Position numbers and translations under genes: made by a program. From positions 62,001 through 126,000 of the forward strand of contig CAYQIM010000065.1 in NCBI GenBank assembly GCA_964417555.1: a DNA stretch of 64,000 bases. The letters are read 5' to 3'. Shown here piece after piece: positions 17,542 to 28,240 of the stretch. Under the pieces are notes generated by a model. That model was not told where the DNA came from and did not search any database. It was given only the letters and a program-made list of their open reading frames with translations. The DNA is from CAYQIM01 sp964417555. Lineage in GTDB: Bacteria > Pseudomonadota > Gammaproteobacteria > Diplorickettsiales > Diplorickettsiaceae. Numbering within the stretch: the stretch's first letter is position 1; every line of letters begins with the position of its first letter.

Positions 17542-18888
17542 ATAAAGTCCACTAGGGCCCGATAAGCCTTTCAAGTTCGCCTTTTTCAATAATGATTCAT
17601 ATTGCTGAGACATCAACAAGGACTGAACCTGAACCATAAAATCCATAATGACCACGACGATAATTAAAAGGGAAGTACCCCCAAAGTAAAAAGGAACATG
17701 CCAAGCAAATATCATAAACTCTGGCAATAATGCAACCAATGCCAGATAAATACAACCAATCAAAGTAAGCCTTGTCATTGTCGCATCAATATAACGAGCA
17801 CTTTGCTCGCCAGGTCTAATACCCGGAATAAAAGCACCCGATTTTTTCAAATTATCGGCGGTTTCACGAGGGTTAAAAACCAATGCCGTATAGAAGAAAG
17901 AGAAGAATACTATAGCGGCTGTAAATAGCAAGATGTAAAGCGGTTGTCCTGGTGCCAGCCAAAAACCGACATTGGAGAGCCAATTTATTCCTTTTACATT
18001 AGAAAACCATTGCGCAAAGGTCCCTGGTAACATCATGATACTAGAGGCAAAAATAGGGGGTATCACACCTGCCATATTAATCTTCAAAGGCAGATGGCTT
18101 GTTTGAGCACTAAATACTTTTCGACCCTGTTGCCTCTGTGGATAGTTCACAGTTATCCGGCGCTGTCCTCGCTCCATAAAGACGACAAAGGCCGTCACCA
18201 AAATAATAACAGCCAAAATACAAAGCAAAGTTAAAAATTGAATTTGGCCTTGTCTAAGTTGCTCTAAAGACTTGACAATAGCCACTGGCAAACCAGAAAC
18301 AATACCTGAAAATATGATCAACGATATACCATTACCGATCCCATGTTCTGTAATCTGCTCACCTAGCCACATTAAAAACATTGTCCCCGTTACCAAAGTC
18401 ACGGTGGCTACAAAATAAAAAAATAAGCCTGGATTTAATACTACCTGATGACTAACCAACCACTTTGCCATACCAATTGCTTGAAAAAAAGCTAAAAAAG
18501 CGGTTCCATAACGTGTATATTGATTGATCTTACGTCGACCTGATTCACCTTCTTTTTTAAGTTGTTCTAAGCTTGGGGTAACGGCAGTCAACAGTTGGAC
18601 AATAATAGAAACAGAGATATAAGGTAAAAGGCCCAAGGCAAAAACGGTAAAGCGTGACAGTGCCCCACCGGAAAACATATTAAACAACCCTAAAATGCTA
18701 TTATTTTGATGATTAAATAATTCAGCAAGGCGCTGAGGGTCTAGACCTGGAACTGGAATATGAGCGCCGATACGGTAAACCAGAATTGCCAGCAATACAA
18801 ATAATAGGCGACGCTTGAGTTCAGCAAAGCCGCTGTTACTTTTTAAACTTCCTTTTTCAGATGAAGCTAAGCGGCTTAATTTATTCAT
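17539..18888 (-). CDS. secY: Preprotein translocase channel SecY
   Basis: Forms the protein-conducting channel with SecE (at 48225) and SecG. 449 residues with ten hydrophobic segments. [11 protein letters not shown] and the plug/TM2 region ([27 protein letters not shown]) are present, as are the cytoplasmic loops ([23 protein letters not shown]). The ATG directly follows the rplO stop. The last three bases overlap the neighbouring repeat's right end. Confidence 0.97.
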   Translation of the reverse strand: MNKLSRLASSEKGSLKSNSGFAELKRRLLFVLLAILVYRIGAHIPVPGLDPQRLAELFNHQNNSILGLFNMFSGGALSRFTVFALGLLPYISVSIIVQLLTAVTPSLEQLKKEGESGRRKINQYTRYGTAFLAFFQAIGMAKWLVSHQVVLNPGLFFYFVATVTLVTGTMFLMWLGEQITEHGIGNGISLIIFSGIVSGLPVAIVKSLEQLRQGQIQFLTLLCILAVIILVTAFVVFMERGQRRITVNYPQRQQGRKVFSAQTSHLPLKINMAGVIPPIFASSIMMLPGTFAQWFSNVKGINWLSNVGFWLAPGQPLYILLFTAAIVFFSFFYTALVFNPRETADNLKKSGAFIPGIRPGEQSARYIDATMTRLTLIGCIYLALVALLPEFMIFAWHVPFYFGGTSLLIIVVVIMDFMVQVQSLLMSQQYESLLKKANLKGLSGPSGLY

Positions 18889-19338
18889 TTAACCTTCAAC
18901 GCTGCCGCCTGCAGCTTCAATTAATTTACGAGCACCTGCAGTTAACTTTAAACCTTTTACCCGAACCGCCTTTTTAAGCTCACCAGTAGCAATTAATTTG
19001 ACTTCTTTACAAGAAGCATTGATTAAACGAGCTGCTTTTAATGCGGCGATATCGATAATTTCAGCCGTCAGTTTATTCAAAGCATCCAAACGTAGCACTT
19101 TGGTCACGCTAGACTGAAGAGGCGTAAACCCAAACTTGGGTAAACGACGTTGCAATGGAGTTTGACCACCTTCAAAGCCTAGTTTATGGAAACCACCCGC
19201 GCGCGCATGTTGCCCTTTATGGCCTCGCCCACTGGTTTTACCTAAACCAGAGCCGATGCCTCTACCAAGACGCTTAGGACTGGGTTTAGAACCCGCTGCT
19301 GGCTTTAAAGTATTGAGATGCAATTTATAAGATTCCAC
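18889..19338 (-). CDS. rplO: 50S ribosomal protein L15
   Basis: Late-assembly protein of the large subunit. 149 residues. The Gly-rich N-terminal part ([21 protein letters not shown]) is diagnostic, and [15 protein letters not shown] follows. It is in the rpmD-rplO-secY order, with the stop directly abutting the secY start, which indicates coupled translation. Confidence 0.97.
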   Translation of the reverse strand: MESYKLHLNTLKPAAGSKPSPKRLGRGIGSGLGKTSGRGHKGQHARAGGFHKLGFEGGQTPLQRRLPKFGFTPLQSSVTKVLRLDALNKLTAEIIDIAALKAARLINASCKEVKLIATGELKKAVRVKGLKLTAGARKLIEAAGGSVEG

Positions 19339-19342
19339 GTTA

Positions 19343-19528
19343 CTAAACCTCCTCTACTTTTAATAAGTAGGCAACTTTTTTAACCATTCCACGCATAGGA
19401 GGATTATCTTTTACAACAACCGTTTGATTTAAACGCTTTAAGCCTAATGAAGCTATTGTAGCCGTATGATTAGGAAGGCGACCCGAAATACTACGTTGTA
19501 AAGTCAATTGTAATTTTTTATCAGACAT
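19343..19528 (-). CDS. rpmD: 50S ribosomal protein L30
   Basis: 61 residues of normal length. The segment [13 protein letters not shown], then [33 protein letters not shown] sequence, identifies L30. It lies four bases from rplO and 16 from rpsE. L30 is absent in some reduced genomes but intact here. Confidence 0.95.
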   Translation of the reverse strand: MSDKKLQLTLQRSISGRLPNHTATIASLGLKRLNQTVVVKDNPPMRGMVKKVAYLLKVEEV

Positions 19529-19544
19529 AACAATATACTCTTAT

Positions 19545-20048
19545 TTATTCGATAATATCTTTAACTGATTTACCCCGTTTATCGGCAATCATCTCAGGGG
19601 TTGTCATACTCGATAATGCTTTTAAAGTAGCTCTAACAACATTCGTACGATTAGAAGAACCAATGATCTTAGCAATAACGTCAGTAATTCCTACAACTTC
19701 ACAAATAGCACGCATAGGTCCACCAGCAATAATCCCGGTCCCTTTAACAGCAGGCAATAATCTAACCTTAGTAGCACCGTGTGATGCTTCAACTTTATGA
19801 TATAAAGTACCGTTGTTTAGCTCTATACTCAGCATGTTGCGTCTGGCCTTCTCTAAAGCTTTCTGCATAGCAACCGAAACCTCACGAGCAGGACGTTTAC
19901 TGAAGCCAACTCGTCCTTTACCGTCGCCGACAACTACACCAGCAGCAAAGCTAAATATCCGCCCACCTTTGACGACCTTAGCATGACGATTGACAGCAAT
20001 AAGCTTTTCTTGCAAACCATCACTTTTCGTTGATTGATCAAAACTCAT
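19545..20048 (-). CDS. rpsE: 30S ribosomal protein S5
   Basis: S5 shapes the mRNA entry and decoding region; spectinomycin-resistance and ram mutations map here. 167 residues. The N-terminal double-stranded-RNA-binding-like domain carries [24 protein letters not shown]. The [19 protein letters not shown] signature follows. No insertions relative to the family. Confidence 0.97.
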   Translation of the reverse strand: MSFDQSTKSDGLQEKLIAVNRHAKVVKGGRIFSFAAGVVVGDGKGRVGFSKRPAREVSVAMQKALEKARRNMLSIELNNGTLYHKVEASHGATKVRLLPAVKGTGIIAGGPMRAICEVVGITDVIAKIIGSSNRTNVVRATLKALSSMTTPEMIADKRGKSVKDIIE

Positions 20049-20069
20049 TATTAGATAACCTTTATTTAA

Positions 20070-20432
20070 TTAAAAGAGCAACTCGGCTGCTCGTGCTGCT
20101 TCTGCCAAGGCTTTAATACGTCCATGATACTTAAAACCAGAACGATCGAAGGCAACTTTCTTTATACCTGCTGCAATGGCACGCTCAGCTATGACTTTAC
20201 CTATAATCGTTGCCGACTTAATATTGTTAGCGTTCGCACCATTGGTTTTGACCTCTTTATCCAAGGTCGAAGCACTTGCTAAAACTTTATCGCCTTTTTC
20301 TACAGAAACAATTATCTGTGCATAAAGATGTTTAGCTGACCTCCCCACACAAAGGCGAGGTACTCCGAGCTGTTTTATCTTGGCCCGGGTCTTTGTTGCT
20401 CTACGTTTTCGTTTTAACTTCTTGTGTAACAT
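20070..20432 (-). CDS. rplR: 50S ribosomal protein L18
   Basis: 5S rRNA-binding protein of the central protuberance, acting with L5 and L25. 120 residues. The basic N-terminus ([16 protein letters not shown]) and the C-terminal [21 protein letters not shown] signature are present. Located between rplF and rpsE as usual. Confidence 0.97.
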   Translation of the reverse strand: MLHKKLKRKRRATKTRAKIKQLGVPRLCVGRSAKHLYAQIIVSVEKGDKVLASASTLDKEVKTNGANANNIKSATIIGKVIAERAIAAGIKKVAFDRSGFKYHGRIKALAEAARAAELLF

Positions 20433-20451
20433 GCGCGTAAATCCTCAACCC

Positions 20452-20982
20452 TTATTTTTTCTTAGTTTCTTTTAATTTAATGCGTTCATTAGCATAGCGA
20501 ACACCTTTACCTTTATACGATTCTGGTGGTCGATAGCGACGTATTTCTGCAGCAACTTGCCCAACAACTTGCTTATCAAAACCTTGAATAACTACTTCTG
20601 TCGGCGTAGGGGTCGTAACAGTAATACCCTCAGGAATGTCATAAATCACAGGGTGAGAAAACCCTAAAGTTAGATGAATTTTTTTACCTTGCACATTAGC
20701 TCGGTAACCTACACCAACTAATTGTAAAACCTTCTTGAAACCTTCCAAAACACCTTGCAAAGCATTAGCAACATTAGCACGTGTAGTACCAGCCAACGCA
20801 TCGGCTTCTGTACTATCATCTGCAGGCGATATTTGTATGACTTTATCCTGCAAACTTAATTTTACCAGTTTATTACATTGATAATTTAATGCGCCCTGTT
20901 TACCTTTAATAACCAGAACATGGCCATCCAACGTTACGCTGGCGTCGCCGATATTTATTGGATTTTTTGCAACTCTTGACAT
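20452..20982 (-). CDS. rplF: 50S ribosomal protein L6
   Basis: Binds near the sarcin-ricin loop and the factor-binding site. 176 residues with two repeated alpha/beta domains. The C-terminal signature RPPESYKGKGVRYANE is exact. MSRVAKNPINI start is typical. No anomalies. Confidence 0.97.
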   Translation of the reverse strand: MSRVAKNPINIGDASVTLDGHVLVIKGKQGALNYQCNKLVKLSLQDKVIQISPADDSTEADALAGTTRANVANALQGVLEGFKKVLQLVGVGYRANVQGKKIHLTLGFSHPVIYDIPEGITVTTPTPTEVVIQGFDKQVVGQVAAEIRRYRPPESYKGKGVRYANERIKLKETKKK

Positions 20983-20996
20983 ACTATTTTTTAACC

Positions 20997-21392
20997 TTAT
21001 TCAACAGTAGCGATTACTTCGCCGCCTTGACCTAAAGCACGTGCCGCTTTATCCGTCATTAACCCTTTCGAAGTCGATATAATAGCAACCCCTAAACCAT
21101 CGACAACCTTAGGTAATTCATCGGCAGGACGATAAATACGTAGTCCTGGACGGCTCACTCGCTTTAACGAAGCGATAACCGGCTTACCTAAATAGTACTT
21201 TAAGAATACAGTCAACGAAGACTTTTCATTCTGTGTTTCACATTGAAAATCAGAAATATAACCTTCTTCTTTCAACAAAGTAGCAATGGCTAGCTTTATT
21301 TTTGATGACGGCATAGCAACAAAAGGCTTTCTTACCGCTTGTGCATTTTTAATACGGATAAACATATCCGCTATAGGATCTTGCATACTCAT
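20997..21392 (-). CDS. rpsH: 30S ribosomal protein S8
   Basis: Central 16S-binding assembly protein and, in E. coli, the translational repressor of the spc operon. 131 residues. [16 protein letters not shown] start and the [24 protein letters not shown] end are characteristic. A target-like structure at the rplN-rplE region could not be assessed by eye. Confidence 0.97.
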   Translation of the reverse strand: MSMQDPIADMFIRIKNAQAVRKPFVAMPSSKIKLAIATLLKEEGYISDFQCETQNEKSSLTVFLKYYLGKPVIASLKRVSRPGLRIYRPADELPKVVDGLGVAIISTSKGLMTDKAARALGQGGEVIATVE

Positions 21393-21404
21393 AATCTTTA
21401 ACTC

Positions 21405-21710
21405 TTACCAGCTCGATTTAGATAGCCCTGGAAAATAACCTTTCATCGCATACAGACGTAACATACTACGCGATAATCCAAATTGTCGATAAACACCTCG
21501 TGGTCGACCTGTCAAACGACAACGATTTCTCAAACGGACCGGGGATGAATCGCGAGGTAACGACTGTAACTTCTGCTGTGCCGCCCATCGTTCTTCATCA
21601 CTCGCATGAACATTATAAATAATTTTCTTCAGCTCAGTTCGCTTTTTTGTATACTTTTCTACAAATAATTCACGTCTTTTTTGGCGTGCAATTACACTCT
21701 TTTTTGCCAT
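21405..21710 (-). CDS. rpsN: 30S ribosomal protein S14
   Basis: Head protein of the 30S subunit. 101 residues, the long zinc-independent form without CxxC pairs. The C-terminal [21 protein letters not shown] signature is exact. It follows rplE by five bases. Confidence 0.97.
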   Translation of the reverse strand: MAKKSVIARQKRRELFVEKYTKKRTELKKIIYNVHASDEERWAAQQKLQSLPRDSSPVRLRNRCRLTGRPRGVYRQFGLSRSMLRLYAMKGYFPGLSKSSW

Positions 21711-21715
21711 ATCTT

Positions 21716-22258
21716 TTAGTTCTCTTTAAAAGGGAAATCGAATGCCGCTAATAAAGCCCGTCCTTCCTTATCAGTTTTAGCCGAGGTAGTAATGGTAATA
21801 TCCATTCCTCGTAACGCATCGATTGTATCGTATTTAATTTCAGGAAATACAATCTGTTCACGAATGCCCAAGCTATAATTTCCACGACCATCAAATGATC
21901 GAGGGGTAAAACCACGAAAATCTCGAATTCTAGGAATCGCGACTTGGATCAACCGATCTAGAAACTCGTACATACGTTCCTTACGCAAAGTCACCTTACA
22001 TCCTATAGGCCAACCTTCACGAATCTTAAACCCGGCGTGAGACTTTTTAGCCAAGGTTATGACTGGCTTTTGCCCAGCAATAAAAGCCATATCAGCTACA
22101 GCCGAATCAATCACTTTTTTATTAGCAACTGCCTCACCTACGCCCATATTAAGCGTAACTTTCATTATTCTAGGAACTTCCATCTCACTTTTGTAAGAGA
22201 AATCCTGGATTAATTGAGGAACTATTTTATCTCTATAATATTTTTTTAATCGGGCCAT
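21716..22258 (-). CDS. rplE: 50S ribosomal protein L5
   Basis: Binds 5S rRNA and contacts P-site tRNA. I place the start at 22258 ([10 protein letters not shown]), giving 180 residues; an upstream in-frame Met at 22324 would add 22 unrelated residues that overlap rplX, whereas AGGTGAG lies just before the chosen ATG. Motifs: [14 protein letters not shown] near the N-terminus and [20 protein letters not shown] in the middle. Confidence 0.96.
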   Translation of the reverse strand: MARLKKYYRDKIVPQLIQDFSYKSEMEVPRIMKVTLNMGVGEAVANKKVIDSAVADMAFIAGQKPVITLAKKSHAGFKIREGWPIGCKVTLRKERMYEFLDRLIQVAIPRIRDFRGFTPRSFDGRGNYSLGIREQIVFPEIKYDTIDALRGMDITITTSAKTDKEGRALLAAFDFPFKEN

Positions 22259-22271
22259 TAGCTCACCTAAA

Positions 22272-22592
22272 TTAAATATCAACCAACTCATCATTGGACT
22301 TAAAAACTCGAACCCGCCTGCCATCTTCCAAGATTTTAATCCGTACTTTATCTGCCTTTTTAGTCATCGGGTTATAAAGCGCCAAGTTGGTTAAATCAAT
22401 ACTAGCCTCGATCGATACGATACCACCCGTTACATTTTTTTGAGGGTTAGGTTTTACGTGTTTTTTTACACAATTAATCCCTTCAACTAAAGCACGATTT
22501 TTAGCTGGTAAAAGACGTAACACTTTACCTTGTTTACCCTTATCCTTGCCACTTAAAGCAATCACTGTATCGCCTTTTTTAATTTTATACAT
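22272..22592 (-). CDS. rplX: 50S ribosomal protein L24
   Basis: Assembly initiator of the 50S subunit, with a KOW fold. 106 residues. The KOW stretch [20 protein letters not shown] is at the N-terminus. The order rplN-rplX-rplE is standard, with 13 bases to rplE and to rplN on each side. Confidence 0.97.
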   Translation of the reverse strand: MYKIKKGDTVIALSGKDKGKQGKVLRLLPAKNRALVEGINCVKKHVKPNPQKNVTGGIVSIEASIDLTNLALYNPMTKKADKVRIKILEDGRRVRVFKSNDELVDI

Positions 22593-22605
22593 ACGTAATT
22601 TCCAC

Positions 22606-22974
22606 TTAGAGTACTTCAGGGGCTAATGAAATAATTTTCATAAACTTTTCAGTACGTAATTCTCTAGGAACTGGTCCAAAAACACGCGTACCGAGTGACT
22701 GCGACTGGGCATTTAACAAAACAACGGCATTACTATCAAAACGCAATACGCTTCCGTCCTGTCTACGAACTCCTTTTTTAGTCCGTACAACTACCGCAAG
22801 ACAAACTTCCCCTTTTTTTACTTTACCACGGGGCACAGCCTCTTTAACACTCACTTTAATCACATCACCGACACCGGCATAGCGACGCTTTGACCCGCCT
22901 AATACTTTGATACACATAACACGACGCGCACCGCTGTTGTCAGCCACCTCAAGCTCTGTTTGCATCTGTATCAT
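22606..22974 (-). CDS. rplN: 50S ribosomal protein L14
   Basis: Forms an inter-subunit bridge with 16S rRNA and is the binding site of the silencing factor RsfS. 122 residues. [22 protein letters not shown] start is diagnostic. Its first codons overlap the rpsQ end by four bases, which suggests coupled translation across the S10/spc junction. Confidence 0.97.
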   Translation of the reverse strand: MIQMQTELEVADNSGARRVMCIKVLGGSKRRYAGVGDVIKVSVKEAVPRGKVKKGEVCLAVVVRTKKGVRRQDGSVLRFDSNAVVLLNAQSQSLGTRVFGPVPRELRTEKFMKIISLAPEVL

Positions 22975-23279
22975 GATACGTCTCCTTCAGGCATTTCAAT
23001 CAACGTCGCTTGGGTACTTGATTTTTCCAATACTTTCAATAATGACCATGCTTTATGCTTAGAAATAGGACGTCCTTCTTTAATGAGGACGATATCTCCT
23101 ATAACGCATTTATTTTCTGGATCATGCGCTAACAAGTGGGTACTACGCTTTAGATATTTACCATATTTAGGATGTTTGATTTTACGTTCAATACATACAT
23201 TAATGGTTTTATCCATTTTGTTACTAATAACACGCCCGGTAAGGGTGCGAGTCACTTTACTGGTGTTAGTCTGACTCAT
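22971..23279 (-). CDS. rpsQ: 30S ribosomal protein S17
   Basis: OB-fold 16S-binding protein. 102 residues, longer than the ~84 of E. coli through a C-terminal tail ([19 protein letters not shown]). The core signature [18 protein letters not shown] and [13 protein letters not shown] are clear. It overlaps both neighbours by four bases. Confidence 0.96.
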   Translation of the reverse strand: MSQTNTSKVTRTLTGRVISNKMDKTINVCIERKIKHPKYGKYLKRSTHLLAHDPENKCVIGDIVLIKEGRPISKHKAWSLLKVLEKSSTQATLIEMPEGDVS

Positions 23280-23473
23280 GCTTTCTGACCTATTTTTTCA
23301 TGTAAAATGGTTAATAATCTCGCTAACTTTCGTCGAACCGCTTTAAGTCTGTGTGTCGCTGCTAATTGGCGGGTCGCATGCTGCAATTTTAAGTTAAATT
23401 GTTCACGCCCGGTCTGAATTATTTCTTCGTTTAAAGCATCGATACTCATCGCATTTATTTCTTTTGTCTTCAT
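23276..23473 (-). CDS. rpmC: 50S ribosomal protein L29
   Basis: Small helical protein at the tunnel exit, part of the docking site for SRP and trigger factor. 65 residues. [23 protein letters not shown] is the family helix. It overlaps rpsQ by four bases. Confidence 0.96.
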   Translation of the reverse strand: MKTKEINAMSIDALNEEIIQTGREQFNLKLQHATRQLAATHRLKAVRRKLARLLTILHEKIGQKA

Positions 23474-23475
23474 GA

Positions 23476-23889
23476 TTACAACACCGTCCGCGTTACAAAG
23501 TTAGTCGTTACAGGTAATTTTGCCGCCGCAAGTTTTAGGGCAATTTTTGCCACATCAGATGTAATTCCTTCCATCTCAAATAAAACACGACCCGGTTGAA
23601 CTACAGCAACCCAGTATTCTACACTACCCTTACCCTTTCCTTGACGAACTTCTAAAGGCTTTTTAGTAATCGGCTTATCGGGAAATAATCTGATCCAAAC
23701 CTTACCACCACGTTTAATATGCCGCGTTAAAGCGCGTCGCGCCGCTTCTATTTGTCGTGATGTAATAAAACCCGCTGAAGTGGCTTTTAAACCATATTGG
23801 CCAAAACTAACTTCTGCACCCCGGGAAGCTACACCGCGATTACGGCCCTTAAATTGTTTGCGATATTTTGTTCGCTTAGGTTGTAACAT
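23476..23889 (-). CDS. rplP: 50S ribosomal protein L16
   Basis: Stabilises A-site tRNA. 137 residues. [19 protein letters not shown] start and the [17 protein letters not shown] and RMGKGKG-like [15 protein letters not shown] signatures are present. The Arg hydroxylated by YcfD in E. coli lies in this conserved region; the hydroxylase gene is not in view. Confidence 0.97.
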   Translation of the reverse strand: MLQPKRTKYRKQFKGRNRGVASRGAEVSFGQYGLKATSAGFITSRQIEAARRALTRHIKRGGKVWIRLFPDKPITKKPLEVRQGKGKGSVEYWVAVVQPGRVLFEMEGITSDVAKIALKLAAAKLPVTTNFVTRTVL

Positions 23890-23916
23890 AATCTATTCTC
23901 AGTCCCAAATTCTTAA

Positions 23917-24690
23917 TTAATGTACCGTTTCAACCGCTTCTTTAGGAGCGGGTTTACTAGCAGGTTTACTACGAGGTGGTCGACGCCGATTATAATGCCG
24001 TTGATCGTTGTCTTCAGAATACTGTGATTTAGCCTCAGCTTCTGAAAAACTAATCTGCGAACGATCAAAAATCTCACCTTTATATATCCACACTTTAACG
24101 CCCAACTTGCCATAAGTCGTCTGGGCTTCAGCTAATGCATAATCAATATTGGCACGGAAAGTATGCAAAGGTACACTACCTTCGTTATATCGTTCACTAC
24201 GTGCTATTTCAGCGCCGCCTAAACGTCCAGAAACCTCAATTTTAATCCCTTTAGCACCCAAACGCAGAGCAGTTTGCACCGCTCGCTTCATAGCACGACG
24301 AAACATGACACGACGCTCAAGTTGCTGAGCAATATTTTCCGCCACAAGCTTTGCATCCAATTCTGGTTTTTTTACTTCGACTACATTCAGAGAAACAGAA
24401 GTTGACATAACTTTTTCAACTTTCTTTCTCAGCGTTTCGATATATTCGCCTTTTTTACCAATAACGACACCTGGTCTAGCGACGTAGATAGTAATCTTAG
24501 CATTCCTAGTCGGTCTTTCTATCTGAATAGAAGAAACGCCAGCTTGAAGCAAAGTTTTTTCAATCAATGCACGCGCTCTTAAATCTGCCAGTAGTAATTC
24601 AGCGTACTCTCTAGGCTTTGCATACCACTTTGCCGTTGATGTACGGGTAATACCTAAACGGATTCCAACAGGGCTTACTTTATGACCCAT
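23917..24690 (-). CDS. rpsC: 30S ribosomal protein S3
   Basis: Lines the mRNA entry channel. 257 residues, about 24 more than E. coli, because of a basic/Pro-rich C-terminal tail ([20 protein letters not shown]). [14 protein letters not shown] start, a KH domain with [12 protein letters not shown], and the C-terminal [18 protein letters not shown] signature are normal. Confidence 0.97.
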   Translation of the reverse strand: MGHKVSPVGIRLGITRTSTAKWYAKPREYAELLLADLRARALIEKTLLQAGVSSIQIERPTRNAKITIYVARPGVVIGKKGEYIETLRKKVEKVMSTSVSLNVVEVKKPELDAKLVAENIAQQLERRVMFRRAMKRAVQTALRLGAKGIKIEVSGRLGGAEIARSERYNEGSVPLHTFRANIDYALAEAQTTYGKLGVKVWIYKGEIFDRSQISFSEAEAKSQYSEDNDQRHYNRRRPPRSKPASKPAPKEAVETVH

Positions 24691-24692
24691 AA

Positions 24693-25052
24693 CTACTTTT
24701 TCTCCCCATTGTCAGATACTTTAACCGTTATATGGCAAGTCGGCTTCAATATACGGTTACTACGACCTTTAGCTCGTGCATGCATTCTTTTCAACGTAGG
24801 TCCTTGATCGACAAAAACCGTACTCACTTTTAATAAGTCTACATCAGCACCCCGATTATGCTCTGCATTAGCAATGGCTGACTCTAAAACTTTTTTTAGC
24901 ACTTTTGCATTTTTTTTAATGCTAAATGTCAACAACTGAAGTGCCTTTTCTACCTTCAAACCGCGTATTTGATCAGCGACTAAACGGCATTTTTGCGGTG
25001 ATATTCTCGCATATTTTAAATGTGCAGCAACTTCCACTTTTTTATACCTCAT
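24693..25052 (-). CDS. rplV: 50S ribosomal protein L22
   Basis: Its hairpin lines the nascent-chain tunnel; macrolide-resistance changes map there. 119 residues with an N-terminal [13 protein letters not shown] extension of a few residues. The C-terminal [22 protein letters not shown] signature is intact, without an obvious hairpin deletion. Confidence 0.97.
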   Translation of the reverse strand: MRYKKVEVAAHLKYARISPQKCRLVADQIRGLKVEKALQLLTFSIKKNAKVLKKVLESAIANAEHNRGADVDLLKVSTVFVDQGPTLKRMHARAKGRSNRILKPTCHITVKVSDNGEKK

Positions 25053-25055
25053 TAA

Positions 25056-25349
25056 CTATTTTTTATCGTCGGCGCCTTTGGCTTTTTTATCAGCTGCCCT
25101 ATGACTACGAAACGTACGTGTCGGAGAAAATTCACCTAATTTATGACCGACCATGTTTTCTGTCATATAAACAGGAACATGAACTTTACCGTTATGGACC
25201 GCTATGGTTAAACCAATCATTTCTGGCAGGACCATAGAACGTCGCGACCAAGTTTTAATAGGTTTTTTAACCGTAGCATTCTGTGTCGCCTGAACTTTTT
25301 TCATCAAGTGAGTATCGACAAATGGACCCTTTTTTACTGAACGTGGCAC
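25056..25349 (-). CDS. rpsS: 30S ribosomal protein S19
   Basis: Head protein that contacts A-site tRNA. 97 residues. [19 protein letters not shown] start and the [16 protein letters not shown] signature are exact. A short Lys/Asp-rich tail extends the C-terminus. Three bases separate it from rplV. Confidence 0.97.
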   Translation of the reverse strand: MPRSVKKGPFVDTHLMKKVQATQNATVKKPIKTWSRRSMVLPEMIGLTIAVHNGKVHVPVYMTENMVGHKLGEFSPTRTFRSHRAADKKAKGADDKK

Positions 25350-25372
25350 TTAACACCTCATGAATTAAATTA

Positions 25373-26197
25373 CTACTTTGTACGTCGTTTTATAATCATC
25401 TTTGCATTGCGTTTATTACGACGCGTCTTGTAACCTTTAGTCGACACACCCCACGGGCTGACAGGATGGCGTCCACCAGAAGTTTTACCTTCACCACCAC
25501 CATGAGGATGGTCGACTGGATTCATTGCCACACCCCGCACCGTAGGTCGTATACCGCGCCAACGGGAAGCACCGGCTTTTCCTAAGCAACGAAGATTATG
25601 ATCATTATTACTGACAACGCCGATAGTTGCTTTACAGGCTACAGACACTTTTCTGAGTTCGCCAGAGCGGAGGCGTATAGTAGCATAATCACCTTCTCTT
25701 GCAATGAGCTGAACGAAAGCACCTGCACTTCTTGCTAACTGTGCACCTTTACCCGGCTTCAATTCAATCGCATGAAGCACTGTCCCCACGGGAATATTTT
25801 GTAAAGGGAGGGCATTACCGGGTTTAATTAAGGACGTCGCACCAGATGAAACCTCCATCCCCACTTTAAAATCATTCGGCGCTAAAATATAACGACGTTC
25901 ACCATCAGCATAAAGTATTAAAGCAATATGAGCCGTGCGATTGGGGTCATACTCAATACGCTCAACATAACCTGGAATACCTTCTTTATTTCGCTTAAAA
26001 TCAATCAAGCGATAGCGCTGCTTATGCCCACCACCCTGGTGGCGCATGGTAATTCTACCGTCATTATTTCGCCCGCCTTTTTTTGGCTTTGGTGCCAATA
26101 AATTACTATAAGGCTTACCTTTATGTAGTCCTACCTTAGATACCTTGATCGTAAATCGACGGCCTGGCGAAGTAGGTTTTAATTTTTGTGTAGGCAT
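25373..26197 (-). CDS. rplB: 50S ribosomal protein L2
   Basis: One of the proteins closest to the peptidyl-transferase centre; needed for subunit association. 274 residues. The signature [15 protein letters not shown], containing the conserved His, and the basic end [14 protein letters not shown] are present. Normal length and position. Confidence 0.98.
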   Translation of the reverse strand: MPTQKLKPTSPGRRFTIKVSKVGLHKGKPYSNLLAPKPKKGGRNNDGRITMRHQGGGHKQRYRLIDFKRNKEGIPGYVERIEYDPNRTAHIALILYADGERRYILAPNDFKVGMEVSSGATSLIKPGNALPLQNIPVGTVLHAIELKPGKGAQLARSAGAFVQLIAREGDYATIRLRSGELRKVSVACKATIGVVSNNDHNLRCLGKAGASRWRGIRPTVRGVAMNPVDHPHGGGEGKTSGGRHPVSPWGVSTKGYKTRRNKRNAKMIIKRRTK

Positions 26198-26215
26198 ATA
26201 ACCAATTACCTTTAT

Positions 26216-26533
26216 CTATTTTGATCCAATAAAATCAATGTCATGACCCGCTTCCAAACGGACATAAGCCTTTTTCCAGGCTTTAATATGCCCCTCAACC
26301 TGTTTAAAACGACGCGTTTTTGGCTTAACATTTAAAAGCTGTACAGAACAAACTTTTACGTTGAATAAAGATTCCACCGCCTGTTTTACCTCAAATTTGT
26401 TCGCATCTTTCTGCACTTCAAAAACAAATTGCTTAAGCTTATCCGCTATAAGAGTTGCTTTTTCAGAGACATGAGGTCTTTTTATCAGTTTGAAACGTCG
26501 TTGTTTTTGATAAGTTGTTACTGCAAAAGTCAT
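26216..26533 (-). CDS. rplW: 50S ribosomal protein L23
   Basis: Main docking site for trigger factor and SRP at the tunnel exit. 105 residues. [14 protein letters not shown] near the N-terminus and [13 protein letters not shown] in the middle identify it. It overlaps rplD by four bases. Confidence 0.96.
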   Translation of the reverse strand: MTFAVTTYQKQRRFKLIKRPHVSEKATLIADKLKQFVFEVQKDANKFEVKQAVESLFNVKVCSVQLLNVKPKTRRFKQVEGHIKAWKKAYVRLEAGHDIDFIGSK

Positions 26534-27147
26534 GCTAAAAGCTCCTCGATTTGTTTGAGCGCAGGCACGGTTATTAATATCTTTTCATGGTTAATTAAAT
26601 CCACCGGATTAATAGCTTCTACATCCGCAACATCAACGGCATGTAGATTACGTGCTGCTAGATAAAGGGCTTGATCGACTTCGTCAAGAATAATTAAAAC
26701 TTTTTGCTCAATATTGAACTCTTTCAGCTTTGTCACTAATTGTCGTGTTTTAGCTTGTTCTAACAAAAAAGAATCCGTAATCTGAAAACGGCCTTGACGT
26801 AAAAGCTCTGAAAGAATAGAACGCATCGCTGCACGATACATTTTTTTATTGACCTTCTGCGTATAATCTTGTGGGCTAGCAGCAAAAGTTACACCACCAC
26901 TACGCCAAAGAGGGCTACGAATCGTTCCAGCACGAGCACGCCCCATACCTTTTTGCTTCCATGGTTTTTTTCCACCACCACTTACATCCGAGCGATTTTT
27001 TTGCGCACGCGTTCCTTGTCTACCGCCAGCCAAATACGCGGTAACCACTTGGTGAACTAAAGGCTCATTAAAACGACAATCAAAAACAGTATCAGATAAC
27101 TGAAGTTCTTGTTTTGAGCCACTGCTTGTTACTAATGCCACTTGCAT
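26530..27147 (-). CDS. rplD: 50S ribosomal protein L4
   Basis: Lines the exit tunnel and in E. coli represses the S10 operon by attenuation and translational control. 205 residues. The tunnel-loop signature [28 protein letters not shown] sequence (about residues 44-66) is intact, so no macrolide-type deletion is seen. Confidence 0.97.
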   Translation of the reverse strand: MQVALVTSSGSKQELQLSDTVFDCRFNEPLVHQVVTAYLAGGRQGTRAQKNRSDVSGGGKKPWKQKGMGRARAGTIRSPLWRSGGVTFAASPQDYTQKVNKKMYRAAMRSILSELLRQGRFQITDSFLLEQAKTRQLVTKLKEFNIEQKVLIILDEVDQALYLAARNLHAVDVADVEAINPVDLINHEKILITVPALKQIEELLA

Positions 27148-27179
27148 ACTGCCATTCCAAATAGGTTAATTTTGCTAAT

Positions 27180-27851
27180 CTATGCTTTTTTTCTTTTATT
27201 CTTCATTCTAACTGCAGGTTTTATGACAACACGAGCACCCTGCGCTCCCGGAACAGCACCCTTAATAAGGATTAAATTCCGTTCTGATTCTACTTTCACC
27301 ACCTCTAAGGACTGAATAGTGCAACGTTTATTACCTAATTGTCCCGCCATCTTTTTGCCCTTAAAAACACGACCAGGTGATTGACGCTGACCTATCGAAC
27401 CTGGCGCACGGTGAGACAATGAATTTCCGTGTGTCGCGTCTTGCATTCTAAAATGATGGCGCTTAATAACCCCAGCAAAACCCTTTCCTTTGTTAATCCC
27501 TGTCACATCAACCAGTTGACCTAATGTAAATAAGCCATCAACAGTAAACTCTTTTCCAAGCGTCAAATCTTTCATCAATTCTGAATCTTCATCGTCAAGA
27601 CGAAATTCAACTAATCCTTTACCTGCCTCGACATTCACTTTAGCAAAATGACCCGCCTCTCCTTTCGATAAACGCGAATGAGATTGTTTTTCTGTTGTCA
27701 CTTGTACAGATTCATAACCATCTCGTTCTTTAGTCTTTATCTGAACTACACGATTTGGCAACACTTCAATAAGTGTAACAGGGATGGCTACACCATTTTC
27801 AGTATAGACCTGCGTCATACCACATTTTCGACCTATTAAACCCATTGTCAT
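27180..27851 (-). CDS. rplC: 50S ribosomal protein L3
   Basis: Early-assembly protein reaching to the peptidyl-transferase centre. 223 residues; the segment near 85-115 is longer than in E. coli. The GSIGQ motif is at residues 151-155. Its Gln155 corresponds to the Gln150 methylated by PrmB in E. coli. The PrmB gene in this window (12828-13510) has lost its catalytic core, so this residue is probably unmodified here. Start [13 protein letters not shown], order rpsJ-rplC-rplD. Confidence 0.97.
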   Translation of the reverse strand: MTMGLIGRKCGMTQVYTENGVAIPVTLIEVLPNRVVQIKTKERDGYESVQVTTEKQSHSRLSKGEAGHFAKVNVEAGKGLVEFRLDDEDSELMKDLTLGKEFTVDGLFTLGQLVDVTGINKGKGFAGVIKRHHFRMQDATHGNSLSHRAPGSIGQRQSPGRVFKGKKMAGQLGNKRCTIQSLEVVKVESERNLILIKGAVPGAQGARVVIKPAVRMKNKRKKA

Positions 27852-27884
27852 GATGATTACCTTAATTATTCACTGCAATTTTTT

Positions 27885-28220
27885 CTATTTTACATCATCG
27901 GTTCTTGTCTTGACTTCGATACTTACTTCGGAAGGCAAATCATCAAGACGCTTTAGTGCATCCGCCGTTTTATCGGTTGAAGCGTAGACATCAATCAATC
28001 GCTTATGTGTACGTATTTCATACTGATCGCGGGCATCTTTATCAACATGCGGTGATGTAAGCAAAGTCAGCTTTCTTATCTGCGTAGGCAATGGAATTGG
28101 ACCACGAAGTATGGCACCCGTTCGCTTTAAAGAGGCTACAATTTTTTCTGTAGCCTTATCAATTAAACGGTGATCAAACGCACTCAACAGAATACGAAAG
28201 TTTTGATTATTTAGAGACAT
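27885..28220 (-). CDS. rpsJ: 30S ribosomal protein S10 (NusE)
   Basis: Head protein of the 30S subunit and, as NusE, a partner of NusB and NusG in antitermination. 111 residues, slightly longer at both ends than E. coli S10. [13 protein letters not shown] and [32 protein letters not shown] sequence identify it. It starts 20 bases after tuf, so the S10 operon is continuous with str. Confidence 0.97.
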   Translation of the reverse strand: MSLNNQNFRILLSAFDHRLIDKATEKIVASLKRTGAILRGPIPLPTQIRKLTLLTSPHVDKDARDQYEIRTHKRLIDVYASTDKTADALKRLDDLPSEVSIEVKTRTDDVK

Positions 28221-28240
28221 ATATATTTCCTACCGAGCAA

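Noticed and set aside
22261..22324. A 22-residue N-terminal extension of L5
   Set aside because: It overlaps the rplX coding end and is unrelated to L5; the internal ATG at 22258 has a good SD and family alignment.
26530..27147. Possible macrolide-resistance deletions in L4 or L22
   Set aside because: The tunnel loops of both proteins are complete.
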